A stretch of 64,000 nucleotides of DNA. Origin: Eutypa lata. Taxonomy: Eukaryota; Ascomycota; Sordariomycetes; Xylariales; Diatrypaceae. The notes below the pieces were generated by a model. It was not told the origin of the DNA, did not search any database, and saw nothing but the letters and a program-made list of their open reading frames with translations. Numbering within the stretch: the stretch's first letter is position 1; each line of letters starts with the position of its first letter. This document shows, one piece after another, positions 45,048 to 57,544 of the stretch. Both the position numbers and the translations under genes were made by a program. The DNA lies in assembly GCA_022661535.1 (NCBI GenBank), contig JAKULF010000006.1, forward strand, positions 3,157,001-3,221,000, given 5' to 3'.

Positions 45048-46487
45048 ATGCCACCATCACTAGACATCAGCGATAACTCTGAGAGAGGCCTGAACCTGCC
45101 AGCTCTCAAGCTGAGCTCCAACCGAGAACAACTCGCAGTCGTAAACACGGGTGACTTGCCCAAAATTTTCAGGGCCCCGTTGATCGACTCAACAGACCTC
45201 CTAGATGCCACAGGGATGCGGCCACTTCACCAAGAAGCGAGAGAGCTGGCAGGCCATGTTTGTAGCTCGAGATCTACAAAAGACGATTGGCTCTTGCCAA
45301 GGAAGCAGTGGGACGATCTAGTCAGCATAGCTCTCACCCAGTGCGACCTAAGCCTCCGCGACTGCTGTGAGCTTCGTTACGGCAACCCTGGGGAGCCCGC
45401 TGCCAACGAGCTGATCGAGCTATTCTCACAAGCAGCGCGTCCTGCGCCTGGGGAGGAGGTCAGCTGGTACGCCTACAACCGGCCCAAGCCAGATCAGGTC
45501 AAGCTGTTAGCAAGGCGACTCAGCGAGGCCCAGGGTGTCGAGCATGCTCCCGAAGACATAATCGTGGTCGACGGCTCTCTAGCAGCTCTGGATCTCTTGG
45601 CATTTGTGGCCTTGGATGTCGGTGACGAGGCTATCTTGCTCACCCCTGCGTATTTCAATTACCCAGTCATCATCCAGCACCGACAGGGCACGGTGAAATA
45701 CGTATCTGTGGACAAGCACACACTAGAGCCCGACGTTGACGCCATTTGGCGCGCCATTGGCCCCAAGACGAGGTGCATCTTTCTCACATGTCCCAACAAT
45801 CCGACTGGCGTGGTGCCCGGACGACCGGTCCTGGAGAAGCTTTCGAACATGCTCCTAGAAGTCAACAAGCAGAGGAGCAGCCCTGTGTTGGTGATCAGCG
45901 ACGAGGCATACCGCCGCATTCTGTACACCGGCTCTGAGTTCACCTCGATTACGAGCATTTATCCTCACTCGGTATCGACCTATACCACGGGCAAGACGCT
46001 ACTGGCTCCTGGCCAAAGACTAGGCTACATCGCCATTCCTAGCATCATGCCGGCACCGCACCGCCACATCCTGCGCAGAGCGCTGACCGTCGCGCAAAAC
46101 AGTAGTTGGGCGTTCCCCAGCGCGACCATCATGAACTGTCTCGATACGCTGGATACGATGCAGATCGACCTGGGGGCGCTGGAGAGCAAGCGGGACTACT
46201 TCTGCGGACGACTAGAAGCGGCTGGGTACCAGCTGAAAGTGCCACAGGGAACGTTCTACGTATGCATTTCCATTCCAGGATGGGTAGACGACCATCCCAC
46301 CAACACAATGGCATGTCCCAGTGCCGGGAAGGAAATCGCCTTTTGCTTAGACCTGGCCCGGAATGGAGTGCTCGTCATGCCGGGAAGCTTGTTTGGATGG
46401 GCGGGGGTTTTTCGCATCTCCCTCACTGCCCCGCTCACCGCGCTTGCACGTGCCTGTGATGTTCTCGAATCGCGCCAGGCAGTGTGA
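45048..46487 (+). CDS. PLP-dependent aminotransferase, fold type I (ACC synthase-like class)
   Basis: Single exon, 479 residues. Fold-type-I marks are RYGNPGEPAANELIELF, WYAYNRPKPDQVKLL, IIVVDGSLAALDLL, the LTPAYFNYPV segment, LTCPNNPTGVV (Asn of the PLP site), ISDEAYRRILY (Asp-x-x-Tyr), the Schiff-base Lys in TTGKTLLAPGQRLGY near residue 315, and GVFRISL with the substrate-carboxylate Arg near the end. No PTS or membrane segment is evident, so it is probably cytosolic. It is head to head with the NRPS, which suggests it makes or converts an amino acid or keto acid building block for the assembly line. The exact donor and acceptor cannot be told; a generic aromatic or branched-chain aminotransferase role is the alternative. 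Confidence 0.87.
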   Translation: MPPSLDISDNSERGLNLPALKLSSNREQLAVVNTGDLPKIFRAPLIDSTDLLDATGMRPLHQEARELAGHVCSSRSTKDDWLLPRKQWDDLVSIALTQCDLSLRDCCELRYGNPGEPAANELIELFSQAARPAPGEEVSWYAYNRPKPDQVKLLARRLSEAQGVEHAPEDIIVVDGSLAALDLLAFVALDVGDEAILLTPAYFNYPVIIQHRQGTVKYVSVDKHTLEPDVDAIWRAIGPKTRCIFLTCPNNPTGVVPGRPVLEKLSNMLLEVNKQRSSPVLVISDEAYRRILYTGSEFTSITSIYPHSVSTYTTGKTLLAPGQRLGYIAIPSIMPAPHRHILRRALTVAQNSSWAFPSATIMNCLDTLDTMQIDLGALESKRDYFCGRLEAAGYQLKVPQGTFYVCISIPGWVDDHPTNTMACPSAGKEIAFCLDLARNGVLVMPGSLFGWAGVFRISLTAPLTALARACDVLESRQAV

Positions 46488-47895
46488 AAAACTGAGGCGG
46501 GGGTGTAAGCAAGAGAGAATGCACGGCTATTGCTAGCGCAGTGACTGCTAAAAGTAGGTACATATGTTTGTTATAGAAGAGGAGTCTGGTATTAAGATTG
46601 GGGCTTGGGCTCGATGGGTTAATTATATTTAACTTCACCTCATAGATACATATGTAGCTCCTACCATTGTAAATGACCCATGAAACGAAGTGTTAGACCT
46701 TGATGAATATGGTAATTAATTGGTTTACGTATATGACTAAAGTAATCATTTTATAGTATTCAAGAGCATTGCATTCCCTAGCCTTGATGCCTTTACCATG
46801 TAGCTATTTATTTATTACATGTTGTTAGGTATACGTATGTACGGCAGCACGCTAGCAAGGGACATATAAGGCTGAAAGAGGAAATTCCCCTAGCGGTTAG
46901 CGTTAGGGGTAAGCTAAGCTATGGATGGAGGTAACTACCTAAGTAACTAGTGGGTCGCCGGAAAGACCGGGTGGGGCCGTGAAATTCGCCTTGTAGCTTT
47001 ATTTAGCTGCGTAGATACATGTATGTACTGTAGCTGTAATATTTGGGCATTGTCTTTATTGTTAAACCTGACCTTCATATACTATACCCCATGTTTATTT
47101 ATAAAAGGAGCTTTGTGAGCCATACACCGAGATATTTACTTCTGAATAAATTGTATAAAAGCTGTATGCAAGCTCGATTAATAAGTAATTAGTGATAATA
47201 AGTATTATACCAGTGTAAGTCGAATGATAGTCTAAGTGAGTTGATCAATAATAGAATTATATAGCAAAAAGCAAGCCATGGGATTTCAACCAGATCACAG
47301 TGGTGAAACGATATAGCGCTAGGCCGTAACACTTTTAAAAAATTTAAGCCAATAGTTGGTCTCTCCTTTCTTAGGATCCTTAAACTGAAATGGGGATCGG
47401 GATGGGCTATGGAGACCACCTTTGGCCCACAGATAGCCGAGTATTCACCTCTTTTGACCATATTCAAAGGCCCGTGTCACGAACCGCTATCTGAGGTTTG
47501 AGCTAGCTGACTGTGCCGCTGAGTATTGGTCCCCGTATACGGCTTTAGATTCACGCAAGAAAAGGCGGTAGGGCTCGCATCCTCCTGCCATTTTACATAG
47601 TCATAGTCTGTGCAGCTTTCTGTGAAATGTGGAGAGAAACGAAGTCCTTTGGAAAGGAGCGATTTGTCCCATGGTACTTTAGCCAGGGCCTTTGCGAAGG
47701 GAACTTAACTATCGTTCTACGAAACATGCTGACACACCACCAAAATGACTCACCAGCGGAGACACCTACCATACATATACTTAATTCAGACCTTCGACCC
47801 GACATTTTCATGCATGTAAAGTAACACAGAATACAATCCATGCCGTCACAATAAACTTTGGCTCAATAGCACTCCGTCTCGCTTCTTCCAACATA
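46488..47895. other. AT-rich intergenic stretch
   Basis: About 1.4 kb with no supportable gene; it includes the promoter of the POT transporter. No transposon ends were seen. Confidence 0.6.
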
Positions 47896-49933
47896 ATGCC
47901 GTCTGAGTCCAAGACTGATGTCGAACTCGAGGACACAAAGTGCATCCAAACCGCCACCTCTGACCCCGACCCCGTGGACGAAAAGAGCCTGAAGGAACCG
48001 CAGGTCGTGCAGCGTTCGACTTCCCCCTCCAGCGTCAATGGGTCCGTCCAAGGCCTTGCCAGTCAAGAGGAGGGACAAGCCGATGTTGGCGACAGAGGGG
48101 ACTTCACCCATAACTCGGAAATAACCAGGATCCCCTATCCGATAAGCAAGGCGGCTTGGATTGTCATCATAGTTGGGTCTTTAGAGAGGATGGCGTTTTA
48201 TGGTGGCAGCACGCCGTTTCAGAACTACATCCAGAGGAGTGGTCACGAAGGAGATGAGCCGGGACGCCTGGGCAAAGGACAAGTGACAGCCACCGCATTA
48301 AACCAGCTTTTGTAAGTCAAATCGTCCCTATAGTAACTGGCTAGTCTATTGGCCCAAGGTAGGCTAACACGATGGTGCGACGTGTAGCTACTTTCTAAGC
48401 TACCTTACACCCATAGCAGCATCCATCATATGCGACAGTGTCTCTGGAAAGTACTTAGTGATTCTTGTTGCGTCGGTGGCCGGCATCGTCGGCTGGGGGA
48501 TCATGGCAGGCACTTCAGTCGAATCGGTCTCGGTCTCTGGAGCGTTGGCAGGTCTGGTCATCGGCATGGCGACAGTCGCGGCCAGCTCGGGCGGCGTCAG
48601 TTCCATAGTTCCTGCATTCGCAGCAGACCAAGCTCGTGGAGAGGGTATGTCAAACAAGCACATCGCCAATTACTCACGTAGGACGAAGCGAACGACCAAG
48701 GTGGTCTACGACGCCTCCTTGAACGTTCAGCATATATTCCACTGGTACTACCTCTCCATCAACGCCATCGGCTTGCTCGGCTCAGTCGCGACACCCTTCG
48801 TCGAAATCTACTCTAGCTATGTCTACGTGTTCCTATTCGCGACGGCCGCCATGGTCGTTGGCTGCGCGCTCCTCATGCTGGGCAAGCCGACATTCAAGAT
48901 GGTTGAGCCGCAGAAGGGGCTCATGGCCGACTGCATAGCATCTGTCAAGCTCGCATTCGCGGAGCGCAAGAGAGCGCGCGCTCGCGGACCCGCAGCACCA
49001 GCAGCCAGCACTGATTTCCTTGGTCGGTCGACAGTCAGCTACCAGACCGCGCAGTACGGCGAGAACATCGGGCGCGGCGTCGCCGACAAGACGGTCGATG
49101 ACCTAAAACAGGCGCTGACCACGCTACGGATCCTTCCCGCGCTGACCGTCTTCTGGCTCGCCTTCAACCAGTGTTCGCATAACCTCCTGTCGCAGGCGGC
49201 CCAGATGACCAGGCCGTCATGGCTAAGCAACGATCTGATGACCAACGTAAATCCTATAACGCTCACGTTCGTCGTACCCTTCGTTGATCATCTTGTCTTC
49301 CCGTGGCTCAGGAAGAAGGGATGGGAGCCGACACCGCTCAAGCGTATCGCGTTCGGCTTCCTACTCGTGTCCCTCGGCATGGTATATGCGGCGGTGCTAC
49401 AGGCTTTCATCTACCGCTCCGGGCCGTACTTCAACTATCCCGGGAATAGGCCGAACGATATCAGTGTCTGGTGGCAGCTTCCGCCTTACATGATTTTGGC
49501 GCTGGCGGAGATATTGTAAGTGCCCTCCTTCCGTACCACTATGCGGCATCGACTAGTATGCTGATTTTATACTAGCGCCGTCATTACGGCCCTCGAGTAT
49601 GCGTACAACCGCTCTCCGCCTTCCATGAAGACCATCGTATCGGCTATGAATGCAGTCCCTAACGCTGGGGCCTCTCTGCTCGTCTACTGCCTCCTTCCGC
49701 TTAGCAAAGACCCATACCTCACGTGGAACTTCGCAACAATCGCGTGTAAGTGCTACATGGTTTCTGTTACTGCGTTTATCTTTCAAGAAAAGTGACTAAA
49801 ATATTTCTTTGTCGCTTTGCGGATAGTGATCTCTTTTCTGACGATGATCGGCTTCTGGTGGGGGTTCCGCAAGGAAGACTTGGAGTATGAAGACGACGCT
49901 GATAATAAGCAACGCGATGCCATGGAAACGTAA
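47896..49933 (+). CDS. POT-family proton-coupled oligopeptide transporter (PTR2-type)
   Basis: Exons 47896-48311, 48388-49515, 49576-49745 and 49827-49933 join to 606 residues. A polar N-terminal tail of about 85 residues precedes helix 1. PTR signatures are SLERMAFYGGSTPFQNYIQ in helix 1, GQVTATALNQLLYFLSYLTP, then IFHWYYLSINAIGLLGS where the family has the FYW-x-x-N motif, and AEIFAVITALEYAYNRSPPSMK in the second half. The C-terminus is acidic (RKEDLEYEDDADNKQ). It should import or export di- and tripeptides at the plasma membrane. Next to a dipeptide-making NRPS, export or re-uptake of the product is a plausible inference. Confidence 0.9.
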
Positions 49934-50768
49934 AGTCAGATCTGGGACGAGCGACGGGAAAATGAAGTTTGAGGACTGTCATTGGATCAAGATCATAGAA
50001 GCTCTTAGACACGTATTGACGTGATGGATGGCTAATGTGGTTTGGTATAATACAATGTGATCTTTAGCCCACGCCGCAGGTGCCTATGCTGGAGTATGAA
50101 GTCCTTCAATTACAGGTTGGGATGCAGATTGTAAAGTTGACTAGATCTCGTTGGAATGAAAACGACTAACACGGCGCTTCCGTTTATTGGGCAGCAAATA
50201 CACGAATAAATTGAATTGGGAATGTTCCTGGTCTTATCGAAGCAGCGTTCTCCCCTAACAGTTTCAATTACATGATGACATTATTATATGTAGTAGATCT
50301 TAGCTCCCCCCTGGGAACATACTAGTAAAGAGTATTCCGATAAGTAAACTAGCCTGGACCGTCCTTATACTGGTGGGCCGTACCACCTTCTACTATAATA
50401 TAATTAAATATAATGTAGACAATATTTACTAACAATGAGCGGTCAAGCCACATTTAGTATGCACGATAAGCACCATAGACGACCTTTAATGGAATGCGTT
50501 ACAATAAGCTGCACTGCACTAAAGGTCGATTTTGATGCGCTACAAAGGGTAGTGTGCACCATTTAGTACACTTCCCGTACATCTCGTACAGTACCTTACC
50601 AGCCTGTTCATGTTCAAGCTATCTAGCATATCCTTGAAATGTATGTCATGACAACTCGGCGACTAGGTAAGGCATGAACAATTTGAAGACACTGCGAACT
50701 CGGATGAGAATAACGTGACTAAATTTCTTAGGTAATTACAAGATAGGCCACCATGCTAGAGCAACAAA
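49934..50768. other. Convergent intergenic spacer
   Basis: Between the POT transporter and the FAS beta relic, whose 3' ends face each other. AT-rich with no gene seen. Confidence 0.6.
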
Positions 50769-53700
50769 TCAACTGACTACAGCAGTTAGTCTCTCTTCAT
50801 TAAGCCTTGGTACCCAGTATTCGTCCCACTGCTCCAGTACCTGACCAACGCGATGGGAGCCAGTCCTCTCAAACACTTGCTCAAAATAGCCCCTATCTAC
50901 AGCAAATGGCTTGCCGGTGAGGTTCGGAATATACTTCCCTATCAGTTGCGTCGGTTTGACACCGCCCTTATCTAGTATGTTGGCCATGATGGTACGGAAT
51001 GGCTCCATCATTGGTTGTAGCTGTGATGAGTGGAACGGTACGCCCACACCTTGAAGGGGAACTGTCGCCCTCCCGCGATGTAGGGTGATGTCGTATGCCG
51101 CCACACCATGGTAGCACTGCGCCTGTTTGAGGATAACCGCTTCTAAGACCTCTGGCGTCTGTGGACTTTGCAACATATCGCCATCAAGGATATGCTGGAG
51201 GCAGTCGAGTGCCCGGAGGTCTCCAGCGCAGACGTACTGAGAGCCGCGCACATTGAAGTTGACGATCTCGATGAAGATGCCTGCCTTCATATTCAGAATT
51301 TTGGTTATCTCGCGCAACGTAGTTTCATCAAAACCTGTGTAGCGAAGGGATGTTAGTCCGATTCAAGTGTTTCCACTATTTCAGTGCTCATCGGGAGTAT
51401 AAGGAAAGGTGAAGGGAACGTACTTCGAGAAACCCGGTTCGGATCAACTGCCACCATCCCAAAGCTAGATCGATTTCTCGCGTCCCTCTCCACCGCCGCC
51501 TGCATGGTTAACCCGCGGCAGAAAACTACATAGAGCGGACCATCTAGGGGCATAAAGTCAGTGAGCGCGGCAAGAGCAGCATATTCCCCTAGAGAGTGGC
51601 CTGCAAATCGCGCATCTGGTGGGATAAGGCCTCGGGCCATGACATCCTTGAACGCGGCAATTTCCATGGCCGTCAAAGCTGGTTGCGCGAACTGTGTGGC
51701 GAAGAGAAGCCCATCGGGATAGCTGTGCCGATACGACGGGGTGTTCTCTTCAATGCCAGGGTACAGGCGCTGACGCCGGGTGGCCCCGTTTCCATCGGGC
51801 ACATCGCACGCCATGGCCATATAGTTCTGGCGTAGGATCCAGCCGCGCAAGCCACCAAAGTGTACTGTTACCTCGGAAGGGTTCTCGCGCACGATAGCAC
51901 TAAGGCGCACGCCGAATTGCGATTCGAAGTAGTTATCGCAGCAGTCCCAAATATCCCGAGCAACAGGTGACCATTCGTAAAGGTCCATGCCCATCGATTT
52001 CTCCTGGCTGCCCTGGCCCGTGAAAACCACGGCTGTGGGTGGCTGTCTGATGCATACTTCTCCTTCCAGCACTTTGTCACCGCTCATATCTTGCTTTCGG
52101 ACTTCCACGCGGATGACTTTAAGGCCGTCCAACATACCTATGTGTTGAAGTGAGAAGACTAGAACGTCACCGGGCAGAACCATGCCCACGAATGAGACCT
52201 TGTAATTGGTAATCCGTTGAGCTCGGCCTTCTGCTGCATATCTCTCCACAACGTATCTTGTCTGGGCAGAACAGAACATGCCATGCGCAATGGTTCCCGG
52301 AAGGCCGGCATACGCAGCGAACATTGGGTCGGTATGGATAGGATTGGAATCTCCTGATGCTCTTGAATATAGGACGTTAGATACTGGTACTGTGACTTTT
52401 TCGTTGCACGGTATCGTGACAGGCCTCTCAAGCATCTGCACAGCTCTCAGCGGCTGACCCCAACGAGACAGATAGGACATGACAGGATTATCCCCCCTTG
52501 TAACACCTGAGTATCTGACAGAAGCAAGGGGTATAGTGTCCCCACGAACAGACTGCTGCAGGACGATACCACTTATGCTTGTTAACTGATTGTGCCTGAC
52601 GGTTTGCAAGTTGAACAGCAATTCTGCGCCCAGCAGGTCGATATCTTCATTATCTAAAGAAAACCAAGGCTTAGAGGCAAGAACTGAAACGGCCTTAGCT
52701 AAAGGAAGCTTCACCATAAAAGTCTCACACTGTTTCCGCATGAATGTTGTATGCTCTGAGGTGCTGAACCTTCCTCGGATGAGAAACTGAGAGACGATGT
52801 TGACAAGAACTGCTCCTTCCTTGACAAGCTCACACGAAACTTGGACGACCTTGCCGCTGGGCCCAATATCAATGCTATCAATCTGAGAAACAGCTCTCAC
52901 ATTATCGCCGCTCTTAAACAGTGGCGCATCCGCAACAACTTCGTACTGGTTTGAGAGGTGAACAAGCCGGAGAATGTCACCTTGGACTTGTCCGTGGAGG
53001 AGGGCTTGTGATATAGCCTTTCATCCCAGCACAATGCTGAAATCGAGAGGCACCCTTGCCTGGTTATCAGTGCTGCGATACCCGGTTGCTCGGACAAAGC
53101 CCCGCACAGCTGCCTCGTTTACGACAACTTCATCTTCGAATACGGCTATTTCCGAACTAGGTGGATTTATTTGGGCTTGACCAGGGCCGCAGAGACGGGG
53201 CGCGTCTGAACCAAGCCACAAGTTCCGGTAAAAGTCGTAGATACGTTCGTCTCGGTCCCTGGTCCGCTCCCTGATGGGCATGTATACACTTTCGGGGTGA
53301 TACTCATAGACAAGATGCAGCGGTACTTATTTTTCATTACTGCGCACTTTAGTGGTGGGATAGAGGTAAACGTCGATGAGACCATCCATCTCTTGGATTT
53401 TCAGCTGTTTCATGTTCGATTCGGTGTCTTTTTTATCTCCCCTTTAGAAGATCTCAATGGTGTCTTTTCCGTTAAGGGAAGATAGCATAGAGACTGAGTG
53501 GGACTTAGCTGCAAAAAGCATTTTGCGAATGGGATTTTCGACAAGCGTGCAATTCTGCTCGAATTCGGGATGTTGGAATGGCGCGTACCTCCACGAACTT
53601 CGATGTCCTCCAAGCCAGAGAAGAAGTTCATCGGAGGGCCAGGACGACACGTCCGTAGGCTTGTCATCGCTATGATCACCTGCCGTTGTGTTGTTGAAAT

Positions 53701-56700
53701 AGTGGCTGAGTGAACACTGCTCTTGTACAATCGAGGTAGGTTCCCGGGAAAGATAGTCCTCAAAGCAGATATTGGACAGGTTAGAGCCATGGACATGACA
53801 CAGAACTTTGGCTATTAATTCCTCGTGAATCACGTCCATAGTATCCTTGACTGGCTCGTTGACCGTCACCGTAGATCGAACAGCGACGGGGCCCTGCAAA
53901 ATAAAAGTCCGCTCAGGGTCCTATCCAGGAATAGCTTCAATATTTTCAGACTGCCACAGTGAGTCCTTTTTGAAGAATTTCTCGAAGTTACTGCTGTCTA
54001 TGACCGGCACAAACTGTACGGGTTCCTGGCCTGGTCGAAGACAAATTTGAACAAAGTAGTCCATATCTTCAGATGTCAATAGCGTCTCACTCACTGTTGG
54101 ATACGCGGCAAGAACAGCTTCGACAAGATCCAGGGGCGATGAACAACTGTTCATATCTGTAACTAGATGTAGTAGCATCTAGTTAGTGGAGCATGGCGCT
54201 CCTCTGTACGCACCTGAAAATCCCTGTAGATGGACCAATAGGAGGGATCGATCCACCGGCGGCGCTTTTCAAGATACATAAGGCTGATCATACGACGCAG
54301 AACTTGCTCGTAGGTCATCTCCTCGAGACCACAGGCCTTAGTGACGTTAGGCTCGACCGTTTTCTCGCCGAACCAGACCTTTTGGAAGTCCTTGTTCAAC
54401 CGCTCAATGATGTATTCCCTCTTTGAGTTGATAATGGCGGCCTGTTTACTCCTGTCGAGGCTGAAGACAGTGCGGTCCATCTCGGCCCAAAACATGACGC
54501 CGTGGGTCGCGACGACATGGATTGCTTCGCCCATTTCGGATTTCACTGATATTATGCCGTCATGAGGTCCTTGAATTGTCCCTTCCCAATCGGCTGCCTC
54601 CACACCCTTTGCCGCAGCAATGCACTTCTTTACCTCACTGCTAGTCGGTGCTTCTTTGCATGTCATCATACGACTTCCTAGCAGAATGCCATCGAAAGGC
54701 ATCGGCGCGACTTTACCGGATTCTAAGGACCAAGCGCTCGAAATATAGGGGAACATATCTTCGGCAGAGCCAAAGCCACTACCGGCGACCAGGACAATAT
54801 TTTCGCATTGTCGGATTTCGGCATAAGTGTCAAGGATAGGTTGATTCAAGTCTTCGAAGGAGTGGCCCCCACCGCGGCCACTGGTCCATTGCAAGACAAT
54901 AGGAAAGTTCGCATGCAACCTCGGGATCTCTAGAACATCTCGAATAGCCTCGATAGAACCCGGCTTGAAAGAGATGAAGTCGAGCCCTAGGTCCGCTATG
55001 TATTCTGTCGCCACGTGAAGGGACGGCACACCAGCTCCAATAGTAATGCTACCCATAGGAAAGCCGGCGCTTCGAAGCTGCTTTATCATGGGAATTTGCC
55101 ACGCGAGGGACTTCTGGTCAATGTAGATGATATTTATCGCAATCCTTCTCCCCACTGGCATTGTGTCTCGGACAGACTCCAGGGCTTTGGTCATTTGAAG
55201 GGCATTCCTGTAGCCACCGCCGGCAAATTCGATATGATAGCCCGCCTGCATGGTGGCACTAACGAACGCAGAATCACACGTTGTAGGTGTCATTCCGGCA
55301 ATAATCAATGGCGGAAGACCAAACAGCCTACTAAGCTTGGTATTCATAGCAAGGCTACTGGTGGTACGCAAGAGTGAAGGGGTATGGAAGACAGCCCAAT
55401 TGCAGTCCGAACGTATCGACGTATCGGAGGTGTCATAAACCTCGGTGCGAGGCCCTAGTCCTGATGACGTCTCCCGAATTATGCTAGAGACTATGATACG
55501 CACACCAGTGCCCTGAAGATTCCGTTGACTTAGAGCACCTACACCGCCGATACCCCCTGGGCCGAAGTCGATGATATGAGTAGCTTCGGGGAACGATGCA
55601 TCATACCAAGATACAGGCTCCGTAGTGACCATGCGGATAATATGTGGTACAAGGTTTGTTACATCCAGGGTATTGATGCACTCTCCAGTCCTTGTCTGGT
55701 TCACGGGGAGCCTCAGGGCGGAAGGCTGGATCTGGATATCCGTTACGTCGGCACAAACCAGGGGGGTTGCGTAAGCAAGGAGCTGAGAATGGAAAGGAGC
55801 AGTGACGGGAAGGAAGGACATAGACGGCGATGGACTCCGTTGTGAAAAGGAAATTCGATGTTGACTGGTGTTAGGCGTCCCGCTCCGTAGAACATCACTT
55901 AATGCGACCAGTGCAGGTCGAGGTCCACTGACGACAAAGGAATTCTGGCAATTGACGAGACAAATTTGGATGTGGCCGAGGTCTGCCGGCAAAAGCTTGT
56001 TGACTTCTTTTATTACCTTGTCCAACTGTCCCTGCTGGATGTTAGATACCGCAAGCATGGGTGAAGAAGCTCGATAGCCGCACTTAATGACCTCAGCAGC
56101 CCGCGACGGAACCACATCGGCGTCCCAGAAGGTCTGTTGACTGCGGACCCCAATCCAGAACAATATTGTCAAAGCTTTCATAGCTGCATCTTGGAATTCT
56201 GCCCAGGAAGTGGCTGTAGCAGCAGCAGCAGCTACGACAACACCCTGGGAGTGACCATTAAAGCCGCAGAATAAGCTAGGAAAATCCTCGGGGGAGGCAT
56301 TAATCCCGCGGAGAAACGCCTCAAGGTCGACGAACTGCAGCAACCCGATTAGGGGGAAGCTGACGGGAGCAGAAATGAGATATTCCGTCGATGGGGCAGA
56401 CTCGGAATCCTCTAGCCAGCGTGCTACATCCAGGCCGTGCGGGAATTGATCTATTGCCGTAGAATGACCAGCAAGTACCTGGAGATGATGACTAGCAGCC
56501 ACAAACAAGTCGTGAACAAGTGGTCTATAGGTTGCGTAAAGCTCGCTCAGTTCATGCAGGTAATCTGTCGTATTTCCCTGTCCACCGAGGAGGGCATATA
56601 CACGAGCCTTCCCACGGCTTGCTGCTCTGAAAAGGGCAGAGTTGTTGGTAGGCAGGGCCTGTATTTTGAAACTTGTTGCATGATAGTACATGCTAATCAA

Positions 56701-57059
56701 CCGTCGCCGCTGCTCGTCTGACCGGATTGCAGAAGAGCTGGCATAAACGTGAATGTCATTTCCGCGAAGAAAGGCTTTGTCCAGATGCTTAATCAAAACA
56801 TGTAACAATTCATTGCGACGCTGTGTTACGCATTGGCTTGACGATGCAACGAGATAAATTGGAGTAAGATGGTGATTGTATCCTCAGGCACAGTGTCGGA
56901 GTCTAATAAAGGCAGTTCGAAGAATTAGAAATTCAAGTCACGCGCCACGGTGACGAGCTTCTCGGCCAATGGTATAGTGATACTCTGAAGTCCACGATTG
57001 ATATAAAGTTTTGAAAGTGATGCGCTCTCATCATGGGCGAATGGCACTGTCACCTCCAT
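50769..57059 (-). pseudogene. Fatty acid synthase beta subunit, inactivated by stops and frameshifts
   Basis: A start at 57059 opens a short N-terminal piece. The order of domains is that of fungal FAS beta: acyltransferase (GNDIHVYAS, GFNGHSQGVVV), enoyl reductase (LSRLFGLPPLIIAGMTP, SGRGGGHSFED, VLVAGSGFGS), linker, MaoC-like dehydratase (YSRASGDSNPIHTDP, GTIAHGMF) and malonyl/palmitoyl transferase (FTGQGSQEKSMGMDLY, FAGHSLGEYAAL, NVRGSQYVCAGDLRALD). One proper intron, 51423-51335, precedes the last exon. Breaks: TAA at 56925-56927; a shift between about 56890 and 56829; a shift near 54178; TAG at 53921-53923; TAA at 53444-53446 and 53327-53329; TGA at 53021-53023 where relatives have Trp. 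Sequence on both sides of each stop still matches the family in one frame from about 54178 to 51424, so the lesions are real decay and not missed exons. No alpha subunit is in the window. Confidence 0.88.
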
Positions 57060-57544
57060 GGTGAAGATAGGGGTCCTCGGGTTTTTTTTTTAGAAAGAAA
57101 GACTTGTCAAGTGCATTGCGCTGGACACTAACGACATACGGTCTTGAGCTCTGGCGGTGTGGTTTCTTTATATGATACATTGTGGATTTCTAGTACCCTC
57201 CAGTCGCGGTTTAAGTTAAGTCAGGATTGGGCAATAAGCCTCAGAATTATGTCCGGTTTACTTACGATCAAGATAATGCTCAAAATGAAGATGGGGTCTT
57301 GTCAATTGACACCGAGCAGGGTAGATGTCTTGTAATCTCCGACCTTTAGTCGCCGAGAGGCTTCCGGTAGCGGACTCAGGGACTATCTGCAGGGCCACTC
57401 GCAACATTGCAAAGTAAGCTTAAAAGGGGTAGAAAGTAGCTACCAGTATACGAAGAGTAGACATCGCTATAATGTACAAGGGTATTTATATTACGAATAC
57501 ACCATATCCTTACAGTCATCAAAGATATGTCTTTACTAAGAACT
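57060..57544. other. Divergent spacer between two broken genes
   Basis: Former promoter region of the FAS beta relic (minus) and of the bZIP/ankyrin relic (plus). Contains a T10 run near 57081-57090. No gene is seen. Confidence 0.55.

Noticed and set aside
54180..54214. A 35-nt intron (GTGCGT...CTAACTAG) that would repair one FAS beta frameshift
   Set aside because: Too short for the local intron size, branch and acceptor overlap, and the bases within it encode the expected family segment (VRTEER). A one-base indel is simpler.
56837..56911. An alternative intron (GTGACT...CTGAG) that would bypass the first FAS beta stop
   Set aside because: It would remove the acidic DSDTVPEDT segment that matches the conserved linker of FAS beta N-termini, and uses a weak acceptor.
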